Shown: piece by piece, positions 11,491-21,670 of the stretch | How the letters are laid out: every line of letters starts with the position of its first letter | How positions within the stretch are numbered: position 1 is the first letter of the stretch | Source of the DNA: Bog-532 sp963732345 | Lineage (GTDB): Bacteria > Actinomycetota > Actinomycetes > Streptosporangiales > Streptosporangiaceae | NCBI GenBank assembly: GCA_963732345.1 | Contig: CAVSZI010000013.1 | Location: 186,001-250,000 of the forward strand | DNA: 64,000 nucleotides | Direction: 5' to 3' | Notes under the pieces: model-generated | The model's input: only the letters and a program-made list of their open reading frames with translations | Told to the model about the DNA's origin: nothing | The model's database searches: none | Made by a program: the position numbers and the translations under genes

Positions 11491-14400
11491 CTATGGCTCC
11501 TCGGTCTTAGGTGCGGCCGCGCGCGCCTCGCGCACGCCCCGCTGGAAACTCGCCAGCCTGCTACGGACTTCATCTGCCGAGCGAGAGGGGCCTGCGCCTC
11601 CGCCTCCGCCTCCGCCCCCGCTTTCGCTTTCGCTTTCACTCGGATCGGCCGGTTCACCGACCGATCCGGGGACGAGATTTGCCCGTGGCACGCGCTGCGG
11701 GAGACCCGCGGATGTGGTGGCTCCCGTCGTCGGCGCGGCGACGGTTTCGGCCGCACGCCAGCCGGCATCCGCCGGAGAGTGCCAGGACGCCTGATCCGGC
11801 TCGCTGGCCTGGTCCTGGTTGGCCGCGTGCGACGTCCCGCTGCGCCGGAACCAATCGGATTCCAGCGTGTCGAAGATCGGCAGGCGCTGGTCGTGCCCGT
11901 TCTCGGGCGGGTTCGGCACCCGGACGCCGTTGTCTCCATTGGGTGACCCCAGGGGGCTGCCGTCACCCGCTGCCGCGGGCGCGGACCCGGCCCCGGGGTA
12001 GCGGCCCGGCTGACTGGCCGTGCCGGAGGACGCAGGCGAGGACGCGGACGCCCCCGGTATCCCGCCGTTCGTCGGCCGGAAGGGCATGTTGAAGCCATTG
12101 CCCGGCGCCGTCGCACCGGGACCCTCGGGACTCGCCGGGGGGCCCGCCGGGCCCGCCTGGCCCGGCGCCGTGAAGCCACGGGCCGCCCCGTTGCCGGGCC
12201 GTCCGGCACCCGGCGCCGCCGGACTCGCCGGGCCGATGGGCTGCGGCCCGGTACCAGGCCGCTGCTGCGGAGGGAAAGACGCGGGCAAGGACGCGGGCAA
12301 GGACGCGGGCATCGATGGCGCCGACGGTGCGGGCGGCGAGAAGCGCGGGATGCGGGCGGCCGCGGCGGCCTGCGCGGCGGTGCCGCCCGCCTGGCCGAAT
12401 CCAGTCCGCGAGGGCAGGGCGCTCCCGCCTGCGCCGGCGGGCGGAGCGGACAGCGACGGGCTGGGCCCGTAGTCCTCCGCCTCGAAGCGGCGCAGCCGGC
12501 CGAGGGGCGAGCCCTCCTGGGCCGCGACCGTGTCCGGCAGCCACACCAGTGCGGTCAGGCCACCCGAGGACGCGTGCCGGAGCCGCACCCGGACCCCGTG
12601 CCGCGCCGCGAGGCGGCCGACCACGAACAGGCCCATCCGGCGCGACACACCGACGTCCACCACCGGCGGGTTGTCCAGCCGCCAGTTGGCGTGGCCCATC
12701 TCCTGATCCGAGATGCCGACCCCGCCGTCGGTGACGTCGAGGAGCACGCCGCCACTGGTCAGCGGCTGCCCGGACACGTGCACCTGGGTGTCCTCGGGGG
12801 AGAACGTGGTCGCGTTCTCGACCAGCTCGGCGACCAGGTGCACGACGTCGTTAACGGCCTGGCCGACCACCGTGATGCCCGGCTGGACGTTCAGCACGAC
12901 ACGCCCGTACTGCTCGATCTCGGAGATGGCCGCTCGGAGCACGTCCACCAGCGGGACGGGCTGGCTCCACCGCCGTGATGCCTCGTGACCCGCGAGAACC
13001 AGCAGGTTCTCCGAGTTGCGGCGCATGCGGGTGGCCAGGTGGTCCAGGCGGAACAGGCTGCTCAGCCGGCCCGAGTCCTGCTCGCCCTGCTCCAGGGAGT
13101 CGATGAGGGAGATCTGCCGCTCGATCAGCGACTGGCTGCGCCGGGACAGGTTCACGAACATCGCGTTCAGGTTGCCGCGCAGCATGGCCTCGTCGGCCGC
13201 CAGCCGGACGGCTTCCCGGTGAACCTGGTCGAAGGCCCGCGCCACTTCACCGATCTCGTCGGTGGAGGACACGGCGACGGGCTCGATCTCGACGCTCTCG
13301 TCCGAGCCCTCCGTCTCGCTCAGCCTGCGCACCATATCGGGCAGCCGCGTGCCGGCGATGTCGAGCGCGTCCTCCCGCAGCCGGCGCAGCGGGCGGGTCA
13401 TCGACCGCGCGACGAACGTGGTGATCAGCAGGACCAGGATCAGCAGGACCAGCGTGATGACGCTGGTGACGACCGCGGACCGGGTCGCCGCCGACTGGAG
13501 CGCCTGGCTCCGCGCGACGATGTTGTCGACCAGCTGGCTTTCTACGGTGCGCATCTTCCCCACCGTGGAAGTCATGTTGCCGTACCACTCGGTCGAGGGA
13601 TCGGCCCCCGCCGGCAGCGCGCCGATGCCGACGCTCCCGTCGTTGCTGGTCGAGAGGGCAACCTGCTCCTCGAACGCCGCCTGGTCGACCGGGGTGCCGC
13701 TGACGGTGTTCTGGAACAGCTGCTGCTCGGCCAGTGACGCCGAGCTCTGGAAGTCCTGCTGGGCCGCCGCCTGCCGGGCCTGCGCGCTCTGCAGGGTGGT
13801 CAGGCCCTGCGGCGGGAACTGGCGCGCCAGCAGTGCCGCGTACAGCGTCCCGCGCTGCTCGGAGGCCTGGTCCTCGGCCCGGGCCAGCGCGGTGAGCGTG
13901 ATGACGTCGTTGGCGAGCTGGGCATCGCTGGTGCCGGTCCCGGACATGCTCGTGAACGTCAGGAGCGTGGCGATGGAGTTGGTGTAGTCCTTGATCAGCG
14001 GCAGGGCCGGGATGTTGCCCCCTGCGGAGGGCGTCGACGCGTTGCGCAGCTGGTCAAGGTCACTGATCCGGGCCAGCACTGAGTTGACGGACTGCCGGAC
14101 GGATGCGGAATAGGTGGGGCCGATGTTGTTCGCGTCCCCGGTGACCTGCTGCGCGGCCTCGTCTGTGGCGGACCGCTGGTTGAGCAGGGCGGTATAGAGC
14201 GGGTCGTTGCCGGTCGGGTGGCCCGAGGCGATGTACCCGGCGGTGAGGTCGCGCTCGTCCTCCATGCTCTGCGCCAGGCGGATGATATCGCTGTTGAGCA
14301 CGGCGAGCTGCTCGGTTCGCTTGAAGGCGACCGCACTGCTCGCCCCGGAGCTGATGCGCAGGCCGCCGAGGATCACCGCGGCGAGCGTCGGGATGACGAT

Positions 14401-14673
14401 CAGGGCGAGCAGCCGCCACCGCACTCGCCAGTTACTGAGGGCAAACCGCGATCCGCGGCCCCGTGCGGGAGCGCGGGGCGCAAAGTCGTCCGGCCCTCCG
14501 GGCCCTCCGGTTCCAGGCGAACCGGGAGAACCGGGAGAACCGGGCGCCGCCGTGAGCGTGGCCGTCCCCCCGTTACCGTCTCCCTCGGTTTCAGCGCCGG
14601 CTACGTGGGCCCCGTTGGATACCCCCGGTCCCTCGGCTCCATCGCGCTGGCCTGTCGCCGGACGCCTACGCAC
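11491..14673 (-). CDS. Conservon sensor histidine kinase with nitrate-sensing-like domain (CvnA-like)
   Basis: This is a 1060-residue membrane kinase. A disordered N-terminus of about 85 residues precedes TM1 (LALIVIPTLAAVILGGL), then an extracellular helical domain of nitrate/nitrite-sensor type to about residue 385, TM2 (VVTSVITLVLLILVLLITTF), a HAMP domain, a helical region with LFRLDHLATRMRRNSENLL, and an HATPase_c domain with N-box VENATTFSPED and G-box GGVGISDQEM. The last 380 residues are Pro/Ala/Gly-rich and probably disordered. It is the first gene of the conservon. The GTG start at 14673 is the only in-frame candidate I found, and it has a modest purine-rich sequence upstream. Confidence 0.9.
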   Translation of the reverse strand: MRRRPATGQRDGAEGPGVSNGAHVAGAETEGDGNGGTATLTAAPGSPGSPGSPGTGGPGGPDDFAPRAPARGRGSRFALSNWRVRWRLLALIVIPTLAAVILGGLRISSGASSAVAFKRTEQLAVLNSDIIRLAQSMEDERDLTAGYIASGHPTGNDPLYTALLNQRSATDEAAQQVTGDANNIGPTYSASVRQSVNSVLARISDLDQLRNASTPSAGGNIPALPLIKDYTNSIATLLTFTSMSGTGTSDAQLANDVITLTALARAEDQASEQRGTLYAALLARQFPPQGLTTLQSAQARQAAAQQDFQSSASLAEQQLFQNTVSGTPVDQAAFEEQVALSTSNDGSVGIGALPAGADPSTEWYGNMTSTVGKMRTVESQLVDNIVARSQALQSAATRSAVVTSVITLVLLILVLLITTFVARSMTRPLRRLREDALDIAGTRLPDMVRRLSETEGSDESVEIEPVAVSSTDEIGEVARAFDQVHREAVRLAADEAMLRGNLNAMFVNLSRRSQSLIERQISLIDSLEQGEQDSGRLSSLFRLDHLATRMRRNSENLLVLAGHEASRRWSQPVPLVDVLRAAISEIEQYGRVVLNVQPGITVVGQAVNDVVHLVAELVENATTFSPEDTQVHVSGQPLTSGGVLLDVTDGGVGISDQEMGHANWRLDNPPVVDVGVSRRMGLFVVGRLAARHGVRVRLRHASSGGLTALVWLPDTVAAQEGSPLGRLRRFEAEDYGPSPSLSAPPAGAGGSALPSRTGFGQAGGTAAQAAAAARIPRFSPPAPSAPSMPASLPASLPASFPPQQRPGTGPQPIGPASPAAPGAGRPGNGAARGFTAPGQAGPAGPPASPEGPGATAPGNGFNMPFRPTNGGIPGASASSPASSGTASQPGRYPGAGSAPAAAGDGSPLGSPNGDNGVRVPNPPENGHDQRLPIFDTLESDWFRRSGTSHAANQDQASEPDQASWHSPADAGWRAAETVAAPTTGATTSAGLPQRVPRANLVPGSVGEPADPSESESESGGGGGGGGAGPSRSADEVRSRLASFQRGVREARAAAPKTEEP

Positions 14674-15972
14674 TGCTTTCGCACCTCACACCGACAGGGG
14701 TTCCGAGGACAGCCTCCGGGCCGCTACGACAGAAGCCGCACAACATCGCACCCCTCTTTCGTTCACACCGTTCACCGTAAGATCAGCGACTTCCGGACGA
14801 CTCAGGCAACTCTGGCGTCGGGTCGCAAAACGGGTAAGGACATATAATCATCTTCGGCCAGCCGCTCACGGCGTATTTCCCAGTAATTCCGTCCAAGGTT
14901 GCGGTAGATGGGACCGTGGTCCGGCGCCGCCGTCGGGCAGGCGCCGGAGCCGGTCGGCCGCAGCCCCAGATGACCTGGGACGCTGCCCGGGACGGCCGCC
15001 ATCGGACCGCACCGGCACCCGTCCTTGTCACAGTCCTGGCCCCGCTGCGCATAGCCTGCCACACCACCGCGGAATGGTCACGGCCCGTGAATATGACTCT
15101 CCGGAGTCAGTTAGGGACGGGGAGCCACACAATGAGGCTGAATGCCGGGCAGAAGTGCCCTCCGCGCGCCTCCGCGATCAGCAAAATAACGTTACGTATG
15201 CCCTCTACCGCTAACCGCAAATAACATGACGGGCATGCCGACGGAGCGTAAGTGAGCTGCGATAGACGAAGGAGGGCGTGGCCAAGGGCCCGTCATTGGC
15301 CGGCCATTGGCCGGCCATTGGCCCGGAGAGGCAAAGGAGAGGCAAAGGGTCGCTTACCAGAGGCCGCTGCCGGGCCTGTCCGCAAATGGCGAATACGTGA
15401 CCATAATTTACGTCGGCACCATCAGCTTGGGTGGAAATTTACGCCTGGCCGACGGGCACTCATGTGACCGAAACGGACGGCCGACGGCCTTCTGGCGCGC
15501 CGCCCGCGCGCGCCGGCGGCGGCCCGGTCGCGCACAGTTCGGGGCCCCGCCCCGGCTGCGGCGGCCGGGGCACGGCCGGAAAGGGCCGGACGGACGCTAC
15601 GGGGCGGGCCCCGCCGCCGGCCCGGCGCACGGCCCGGAACGGCCCGGCCGGAGGCTCCGCGGCGGCCCCGCCCCCGGCCGGGACGCGCAGGGCGCAACCG
15701 AAACGCCGGCCGCACCGGCAAGCCCGGCGCGACCCGACCGCAACTCGCCAAATGACCCAAACGGGCAGCATCTGCCGGGTGACGGCGGCGCCTGACGTCC
15801 CGGCGGTCCCGGCGTCTCCCTCCCCGACCTGCGTCAACGCTAGCTATCCGGGTGTACTGGGAAATCCCCACCCGTCTCTCACCGCGCTGATACGGTAAGG
15901 ACCGATCCGCACAAAGATGTCCCTTTCATCCGAAGCCTCCTGTTTGACTTCCCCGTCGTCCGAAGGAGCACC
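14674..15972. other. 1.3 kb gene-poor interval between conservon and ABC lipoprotein
   Basis: No frame in this stretch shows a recognisable domain, and long frames on the two strands overlap each other around 15420-15900, a composition effect of extremely GC-rich sequence. The part near 14700-14850 and 15100-15230 is less GC-rich and is a plausible place for the conservon promoter. Around 15295-15323 the sequence ATTGGCC recurs three times with an 11-bp period. A GGAGG-GTG combination near 15270 opens only about 44 codons, and I do not call it. Confidence 0.5.
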
Positions 15973-16962
15973 ATGAGGTTCACCCGCGCCGGGCGGGTAT
16001 CCCTGGCCGCCGCCGGCAGTCTGGCCGTGGCGCTGATCGCTGCCGCCTGCAGTGGGTCCAGCGCGGGCACGTCGTCGGCTACCACCGCCGCCCACCTGGA
16101 GAAGACCAACATCGTCGTCGGTGCGCTGCCGGTCGTGGACAGCGCCGGGCTGTACCTGGCGGAGACGGAGGGCTACTTCCAGCAGGCCGGGCTGAACGTC
16201 ACCATCGTGCCCATCTCGGCAAGCCCCCTGGCCATCCCCACGATGGAGCAGGGCAAGGTGGACATCGTGGCCGGCGCGAACTACGTCTCGTTCTTCCAGG
16301 CGCAGGCGGCCGGGAAGCACTTCAAGATCCTGGTGGACGGGACCGCGTGCAGCGCCGACAACTTCCAGGTCCTCGCGGAGCCGGGCTCGCACATCACGAC
16401 GCCGGCCAGCCTGGCGGGCAAGAGGATCGCCGTCAACGTGCTCAACAACATCCAGACCCTGCTGACCAGCACGGCCCTGCAGGCGGCCGGCGTGAACTCC
16501 GCGACCGTGCACTACGTTCCGGTGCCGTTCCCCAAGATGGCGCAGGCGCTCGCGACGGGCGAGGTGGACGCGATCAGCGCGGTCGAGCCGTTCCTCACCT
16601 CGGCCGAGCTGAGCATCGGCGCCGAGCCGGTCATGTCGACCTGTACCGGGCCGACCGCCAACTTCCCGATGTCCGGGTACTTCTCGACCCAGAAGTGGGC
16701 GCAGACGTACCCGAACACGGCCCGCGCGTTCCAGACGGCGATGGCACGCGGGCAGGCCCTGGCGGACGCCAGCCGGTCATCCGTGGAGCAGATACTGCCC
16801 AGCTACATCAAGAACCTCACCCCGGTGCAGGCCGCGGTGGTCAACCTGGGCCAGTTCCCTACCTCACTGAACGCGGCGCACCTCGCGCAAGTGGTCAGCC
16901 TGATGACTACCGCTGGCCTGCTGAGCCCGCAATTCTCGCTCGATCCCATGCTGTTCCGCTGA
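15973..16962 (+). CDS. NMT1/SsuA-like ABC transporter substrate-binding lipoprotein
   Basis: This 329-residue protein has a signal peptide with lipobox IAAAC (Cys about 26) and an NMT1/THI5-like periplasmic-binding fold: DSAGLYLAETEGYFQQAGLNVT at the start, MEQGKVDIVAG, and later LATGEVDAISAVEPF. Such proteins deliver aromatic or alkyl sulfonates, nitrate, taurine or thiamine precursors to an ABC importer. AAGGAG lies 6 nt before the ATG. No permease or ATPase gene is adjacent, so its importer must lie elsewhere or it may have a sensory role. Confidence 0.9.
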   Translation: MRFTRAGRVSLAAAGSLAVALIAAACSGSSAGTSSATTAAHLEKTNIVVGALPVVDSAGLYLAETEGYFQQAGLNVTIVPISASPLAIPTMEQGKVDIVAGANYVSFFQAQAAGKHFKILVDGTACSADNFQVLAEPGSHITTPASLAGKRIAVNVLNNIQTLLTSTALQAAGVNSATVHYVPVPFPKMAQALATGEVDAISAVEPFLTSAELSIGAEPVMSTCTGPTANFPMSGYFSTQKWAQTYPNTARAFQTAMARGQALADASRSSVEQILPSYIKNLTPVQAAVVNLGQFPTSLNAAHLAQVVSLMTTAGLLSPQFSLDPMLFR

Positions 16963-16988
16963 CGCGTCAGGGACGCCGGCGGGCCGCG

Positions 16989-18167
16989 TCAGGTCGGGAG
17001 GCCCAGTTCGCGCGCGATGACCATGCGCTGGACCTCGGACGTCCCCTCGCCGATCTCCAGGACCTTCGCGTCGCGGTAGAACCGGCCGACGGGGAACTCG
17101 TTCATGAAGCCGTAGCCGCCGAAGATCTGCGTGGCGTCCCGCGCGTTGGCCATGGCCGCGTCCGAGGCGGTCAGCTTGGCGATCGCCGCTGCCTTCTTGA
17201 CCGGCTGGCCGGCCAGCATCCGCGCCGCCGCGTCGTACCAGGCGAGCCGGGCGGTGTGCGCCCTGGCCTCCATGTCCGCGATGGTGAAGCGGATGGCCTG
17301 GAACTGCCCGATGCGACGGCCGAACGCTTCCCGCTCGGCGGCGTACCGCAGGCACTCGTCCACGCACCCCTGGGCCAGGCCGGTCGCCAGCGCGGCGATC
17401 GCCACCCGGCCCTCGTCGAGGATGTGCAGGAACTGCGCGTATCCGCGGCCCCGCTCACCGAGCAGGTGGTCCTGGGGCACACAGCAGTCAGCGAAGGACA
17501 GCTCCCGGGTGTCGGAGGCACACCACCCCACCTTCGAGTAGCGCTGGCCGACGGTGAAGCCCGGGGTGCCCGCCGGCACGATGATCGAGGAGAGCTCCTT
17601 GTGCGGGCCTTCCGTGACCCCGGTGATCGCGAGCACGGTCACCAGGGAGGTGATATCGGTCCCGGAGTTGGTGATGAACGCCTTGCTGCCGTCGATCACC
17701 CACGCCTCGCCCGCCTCCCCGTCTCGATTCCCTAGCCGGGCCCGGGTGCGCAGCCCGCCGGGGATGTCGGTGCCCCCGCCCGGCTCGGTCAGCCCGAACG
17801 CGGCCAGCCGGGCGCCGGAGCACAGGTCCGGCAGCCAGCGGTCGCGCTGCTCGCCGGACCCGAACAGGTACAGCGGCATGGCGCCCAGGCAGACGGCCGC
17901 CTCCAGGGTGATGGCCACCGAGGAATCGACCCGGGCCAATTCCTCGAGGGCCAGGCAGAGCGCGAACGTGTCGCCGCCCATTCCGCCGTAGGTTTCCGGG
18001 AACGGCAGGCCGAACAGCCCGAGCTGGGCCATGCCCGCGATGACCGGGTAGGGAAAGGCGTCCCGCTCGTAGTAGTCGCCGATGACCGGGGCCACGGCCT
18101 CACGGGCAAACGCGGCGACGGTCTTGCGCAGTTCCTCGTGCTCGGGTTCGAGCTGGAAACCGATCAT
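16989..18167 (-). CDS. Acyl-CoA dehydrogenase
   Basis: From the ATG at 18167 the protein has 392 residues, normal for the family. It has the N-terminal helical domain (LEPEHEELRKTVAAFAREAV), FAD-binding FGLTEPGGGTDI, and the C-terminal IFGGYGFMNEFPVGRFYRDAKV. The EGTSEVQRMVIAREL motif carries the glutamate expected as catalytic base in short/medium-chain enzymes. It catalyses FAD-dependent alpha,beta-dehydrogenation of acyl-CoA. The frame runs open to 18260 but that extension has no family similarity. No ETF or other beta-oxidation gene is adjacent. Confidence 0.93.
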   Translation of the reverse strand: MIGFQLEPEHEELRKTVAAFAREAVAPVIGDYYERDAFPYPVIAGMAQLGLFGLPFPETYGGMGGDTFALCLALEELARVDSSVAITLEAAVCLGAMPLYLFGSGEQRDRWLPDLCSGARLAAFGLTEPGGGTDIPGGLRTRARLGNRDGEAGEAWVIDGSKAFITNSGTDITSLVTVLAITGVTEGPHKELSSIIVPAGTPGFTVGQRYSKVGWCASDTRELSFADCCVPQDHLLGERGRGYAQFLHILDEGRVAIAALATGLAQGCVDECLRYAAEREAFGRRIGQFQAIRFTIADMEARAHTARLAWYDAAARMLAGQPVKKAAAIAKLTASDAAMANARDATQIFGGYGFMNEFPVGRFYRDAKVLEIGEGTSEVQRMVIARELGLPT

Positions 18168-18504
18168 TTTGCTCTCGTTTCCCCTCGGCCGGTGCTCCGC
18201 CCGCGGCTGGCTCTGGCCGCTCGCCTGCGGAAAGGGGGCGCGGGCAGAAGACGCGGGCAAGTGCGCGGACAGGTAAACGCGGGATTTCTCGCGATGCTAC
18301 TTGGCCCGAGTGTCCGGCAGTAGGGCTGCCGTTGAGACCACTTTGGGTAAGGTATGGAGGGCGCGTCCCTCCCGCTCGCCTGCCCCGTGCCGTCCAATGG
18401 CCGGGCCGGATTGCCGTCCGGGGCCGCGCAGATTCGGCTGACCGAGCCTGAGATCAGCGAGAGCCGCCGGTTATCGGCGCCCCTCGGCCGTCGCGGAGGA
18501 CGAT
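18168..18504. other. Divergent intergenic region
   Basis: About 340 bp between the divergently transcribed acyl-CoA dehydrogenase and the FHA protein. It must contain both promoters. I see no gene and no strong palindrome. Confidence 0.45.
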
Positions 18505-19122
18505 ATGGCCATCCTGACCTGCCCCAACTGCGCCGTACGGGTGCAGCCGGAGGACTTGATCTGCTTCCGGTGTGGCGCCAACCTGCCGCGCGTCGAAGCG
18601 GGCGAGGAGGACCTGCCGACCCCCACGGTCTCGCAGAAGTACATCTCCCGCCCCGACGAGCTGGCCGCCTGCCCGAACTGCGGGGCGCGGGTCCCGGATC
18701 CGTCGGACCTGTGGTGCCTGGAGTGCCGGGCCCCGCTGCCGGGGACCGGCCAGCGCCGCATCTCCCCCGTCGTGCTCCGGATCGCGTTCCCCACCGGCAA
18801 CGTTGAGGTGCCGGCCGGGACGTCGCTGGTGCTCGGCCGGGATCCGGCCGAGTCGCTCGTCGCCGCGGCGTTCGCCCGCTTCGACAACGTGTCCCGGCGG
18901 CACGCCACCGTGACCGTCGACGACTCGGGGCGCGCGGCGATCCGGGACGAGGGGTCGACCAACGGCACGTACGTCAACGACGACCGCGCCCTGCCCGGCA
19001 CCGAGGTCCGGCTGGTCGACGGGGACCGGGTGCGGCTCGGCGCAGACGTCCACGGCGAGGTCTACCTGCCTCGCCAGGAGATGGACCCGGCCAACCTCAG
19101 CCGCAACAACGGCACCATCTGA
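18505..19122 (+). CDS. Zinc-ribbon and FHA domain protein
   Basis: This 205-residue protein has two N-terminal CxxC zinc ribbons (CPNC...CFRC and CPNC...CLEC, residues about 6-80) followed by an FHA domain at about 90-195. FHA landmarks are present: LVLGRDP, the SRRH motif, and STNGTYVND. FHA domains bind phosphothreonine peptides, so the protein is likely an adaptor for Ser/Thr kinase signalling, though no kinase lies in this window. GGAGG is 5 nt before the ATG. Confidence 0.9.
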   Translation: MAILTCPNCAVRVQPEDLICFRCGANLPRVEAGEEDLPTPTVSQKYISRPDELAACPNCGARVPDPSDLWCLECRAPLPGTGQRRISPVVLRIAFPTGNVEVPAGTSLVLGRDPAESLVAAAFARFDNVSRRHATVTVDDSGRAAIRDEGSTNGTYVNDDRALPGTEVRLVDGDRVRLGADVHGEVYLPRQEMDPANLSRNNGTI

Positions 19123-19241
19123 GTTCGCGGCGGATTCCGCCTCTTCCCCGGGGAGCAGAAGCGGTTCCCCGGGGAACAGAATAGGAAGGCGACTCAGGGG
19201 GCATCCGGCCTCCGCCTGCGCGTCAAAGGGGGCCCGGCGAG

Positions 19242-20279
19242 GTGCCGCACCTGGAGCTGGGGTGGCAGCCGGCCGCGATCATCGCGGTCTGCGTGGCGGC
19301 GCTGGCCGCGGCCCTCATCCGCACGCGCCGGGCCCGGCTGGTGGCCACAGGCCGGTTCGCCGGCGAGGCCGCGCTGCTCTTCGGCCTGTTCGCGCTCTGG
19401 CAGTACGCGGGCTCCTTCGCGCTCCTGCCGTCCTCGGGGGGCCTGCCGCGGGCCCGGTGGCTCTGGCAGGCCGAACGGCTGGTGCACCTGCCGAACGAGG
19501 GCTCGGTGCAGCGGCCGTTCCTGCCGCATCCGCTGGTGGTCGAGGCGTTCAACCTGTACTACGCGGTGCTGCACTTCCCGGTGCTCATCGGCACCCTGAT
19601 CTGGCTCTTCGGGTGGCATCGCGGGCACTACCGGCACATCCGGACCACCGTGGTGCTCTTCACCGCCGCGTCGCTGCTCGTCCAGTTCATCCCGGTCGCG
19701 CCGCCGCGCATGCTGCCCGGCACGGGGCTGGTCGACACGGCGGCCCAGTACGGGCAGTCGGTCTACGGGTCGCTCGGGCTCGACGCGGACCAGTACTCGG
19801 CCATGCCCTCGGTGCACGTCGGCTGGGCCCTGATCGTGGCCATCGCGGTGATCACCGCGTCCCGGAGCCGCTGGCGCTGGGCCGCGCTGCTTTATCCGGC
19901 CCTCACGACGCTCGTCGTGGTGGTCACGGCCAACCATTTCTGGCTGGACGGGATCGCGGCGGCGGTGCTGGTGCTGGGCGCGCTGGGCGTTCAGCGGGCG
20001 GCGGGCTCCCTGCGCGTGTTCTGGCTGACCCGGCCCGACCGGGGCGGCCGGGCAGGCCAGAGCGGCCGGGGCGCACGGGGCGGCCGCTCACCCGCGCCGG
20101 GAACGGCGGGCGCTGGGGCCCGTTCGGGATCAGGGGCCGGGCCAGTTCCGGGGGCCGGGCCAGTTCCGGGGGCCGGGCCAGTTCCGGGGGCCGGGCCAGT
20201 TCCGGGGGCCGGGCGGGTTCAGAGGCGGGTTCAGGGGACCGGGCGGGCTCGACGACCTGTCAACCCGCGGCATCTGTGA
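19242..20279 (+). CDS. PAP2-superfamily membrane protein (inositol phosphorylceramide synthase-like)
   Basis: The 345-residue protein has six hydrophobic segments and PAP2 motifs: a phosphatase-type C2 motif in YSAMPSVHVGWAL (about residues 185-197) and C3 in NHFWLDGIAAA with catalytic His and Asp. The overall layout resembles the Aur1/Ipt1-like branch that transfers phospho-alcohol head groups between lipids, common in mycobacteria and related actinomycetes. The C-terminal cytosolic tail is low complexity and contains four GPVPGA repeats encoded by an 18-bp tandem repeat. The substrate is unknown. Confidence 0.82.
   Translation: MPHLELGWQPAAIIAVCVAALAAALIRTRRARLVATGRFAGEAALLFGLFALWQYAGSFALLPSSGGLPRARWLWQAERLVHLPNEGSVQRPFLPHPLVVEAFNLYYAVLHFPVLIGTLIWLFGWHRGHYRHIRTTVVLFTAASLLVQFIPVAPPRMLPGTGLVDTAAQYGQSVYGSLGLDADQYSAMPSVHVGWALIVAIAVITASRSRWRWAALLYPALTTLVVVVTANHFWLDGIAAAVLVLGALGVQRAAGSLRVFWLTRPDRGGRAGQSGRGARGGRSPAPGTAGAGARSGSGAGPVPGAGPVPGAGPVPGAGPVPGAGRVQRRVQGTGRARRPVNPRHL
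20139..20219 (+). repeat. 18-bp tandem repeat encoding GPVPGA
   Basis: Four near-identical 18-bp units (GGGCCAGTTCCGGGGGCC) lie in frame at the 3' end of the PAP2 gene and encode a Pro/Gly tail. The copy number is likely variable between strains. Confidence 0.85.
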
Positions 20280-20353
20280 TGTTCTTGCGCGGCGTGACCT
20301 CGCATCTTTGCGTATTCGTGCGATCACCGTAGAAACCGTCAGTGATCGGTCAG

Positions 20354-21670
20354 CTAAAACCCGGGCGCGTCCCGGGTCCGGGCGTTGTCCAGCGCAACGA
20401 CCAATGCCGCGACGGCACCGGCCGCCCCGCACACCACGATCACGTCGGCGGCCTGAAAGCGTTCCGCCGCGGCGCCCGCCAGCACCATGACCACGCCCTG
20501 GCATAGGCTCATCCCGCCCTGGGCCAGGCCGAACGCCTGGCCACGGTGCTCCGGCGGCGCCGCGCGGATGAAGGCCGCGGCCGCGGCCAGCTGGAAGCAC
20601 GCGAACACTCCCGATACGGTCAGGATCGTCAGGGCGAGCGGGAGCCGGGGATGGAAGGCGAAGAGCACCAGCACGCCGCACGCGGCCATGGCCAGCGGCC
20701 CCATCCACCGCAGCCGCCGGGCGGGGGTGACCAGGCGGCTGAAGGCGATGGAGCCAACCATGGCCCCGAACGCCTCGGCGGCCAGCACGAGGCCGGCGAT
20801 GGCCGAGCCCCCGCCCAGCGACCGCGCGAGCGGGACCGCGACCCCTTCCGGGGCGTTGTAGAAGGCGGCCAGCCAGCCGAAGAGCATCGGCGCCCGGAGA
20901 GCGGGATGGGCGACGACCAGCCGCGCCCCGGCCAGCAGGTCCGCCACGGGCCGCCGCCCGGCCTGGCTGCGGCCGCGCGCCGCGGGCCGCCATCGTGTCC
21001 AGAACCGCACGATCAGCGCGGACAGCACAAAGGTGCCGGCGTCGATGATCAGTGATGCGCCGACGCCGAGAAAGCCGACCAGCGTCCCGCCGACGGCGAA
21101 GCCGATGACCTGCGCAAGCTGATTCGTGGTAATCGTGACCGCGGTGCCGAGCACGTACCGCTCGCCCGGCAGGACGTCGGGATACACCGCCGCGCGGGCG
21201 GAGGTGAACGGCGCGCCCGCCAGGGTGACGGCGAAGAGCAGGACGACCAGTAGGCCCACCGGCATGCCCGGTATCGCCATGATCAGCACCAGCAGGCAGC
21301 GGATCAGATCGCAAGCGATCATGACCTGGCGGCGCGGCAGCCGGTCGGCCAGGCCTCCCATCGCCACGCCGCCGATGAAGGTCGGCACGATGCTGGCCGC
21401 GAACGTCACCGCGGCCAGCAGGGCCAACTTGGTCCGCTCGTAGACCAGGAAGGTCAGGGCGACGCGGGCGAGCTGGTCGCCCGCGACCGAGAGTATCTGC
21501 GCCAGCCACAGCGCACGGAACTCCCCGATGGCAAAGACATCACGGAAAGCTGCTCGAGCAACCGGGCCTTCCGTCGCGAGCCCCGCCTTCGCATTGCCTG
21601 CGATCTCGTCCTCCGCGTCAACCTTCGGCCACGTTCGGGCGTCGCCGTCATCATGACGGACAGTCGCCAC
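20354..21670 (-). CDS. MFS transporter (MFS_3/enterobactin exporter-like)
   Basis: The core protein is about 438 residues with 12 predicted helices: FRALWLAQILSVAGDQLARV at helix 1, motif A GGLADRLPRRQVM, and a central basic loop (RWRPAARGRSQAGRRPVADLL). These features fit the MFS_3 exporter group. I chose the GTG at 21670, because the open frame upstream to 22639 is antisense to the AAA ATPase gene and composition-driven. It is convergent with the PAP2 gene and divergent from the AAA ATPase gene. Confidence 0.88.
   Translation of the reverse strand: MATVRHDDGDARTWPKVDAEDEIAGNAKAGLATEGPVARAAFRDVFAIGEFRALWLAQILSVAGDQLARVALTFLVYERTKLALLAAVTFAASIVPTFIGGVAMGGLADRLPRRQVMIACDLIRCLLVLIMAIPGMPVGLLVVLLFAVTLAGAPFTSARAAVYPDVLPGERYVLGTAVTITTNQLAQVIGFAVGGTLVGFLGVGASLIIDAGTFVLSALIVRFWTRWRPAARGRSQAGRRPVADLLAGARLVVAHPALRAPMLFGWLAAFYNAPEGVAVPLARSLGGGSAIAGLVLAAEAFGAMVGSIAFSRLVTPARRLRWMGPLAMAACGVLVLFAFHPRLPLALTILTVSGVFACFQLAAAAAFIRAAPPEHRGQAFGLAQGGMSLCQGVVMVLAGAAAERFQAADVIVVCGAAGAVAALVVALDNARTRDAPGF

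Noticed and set aside
15422..15898. Overlapping open frames on both strands in the gene-poor region
   Set aside because: Mirror-image composition, no ribosome binding site for either and no recognisable motif.
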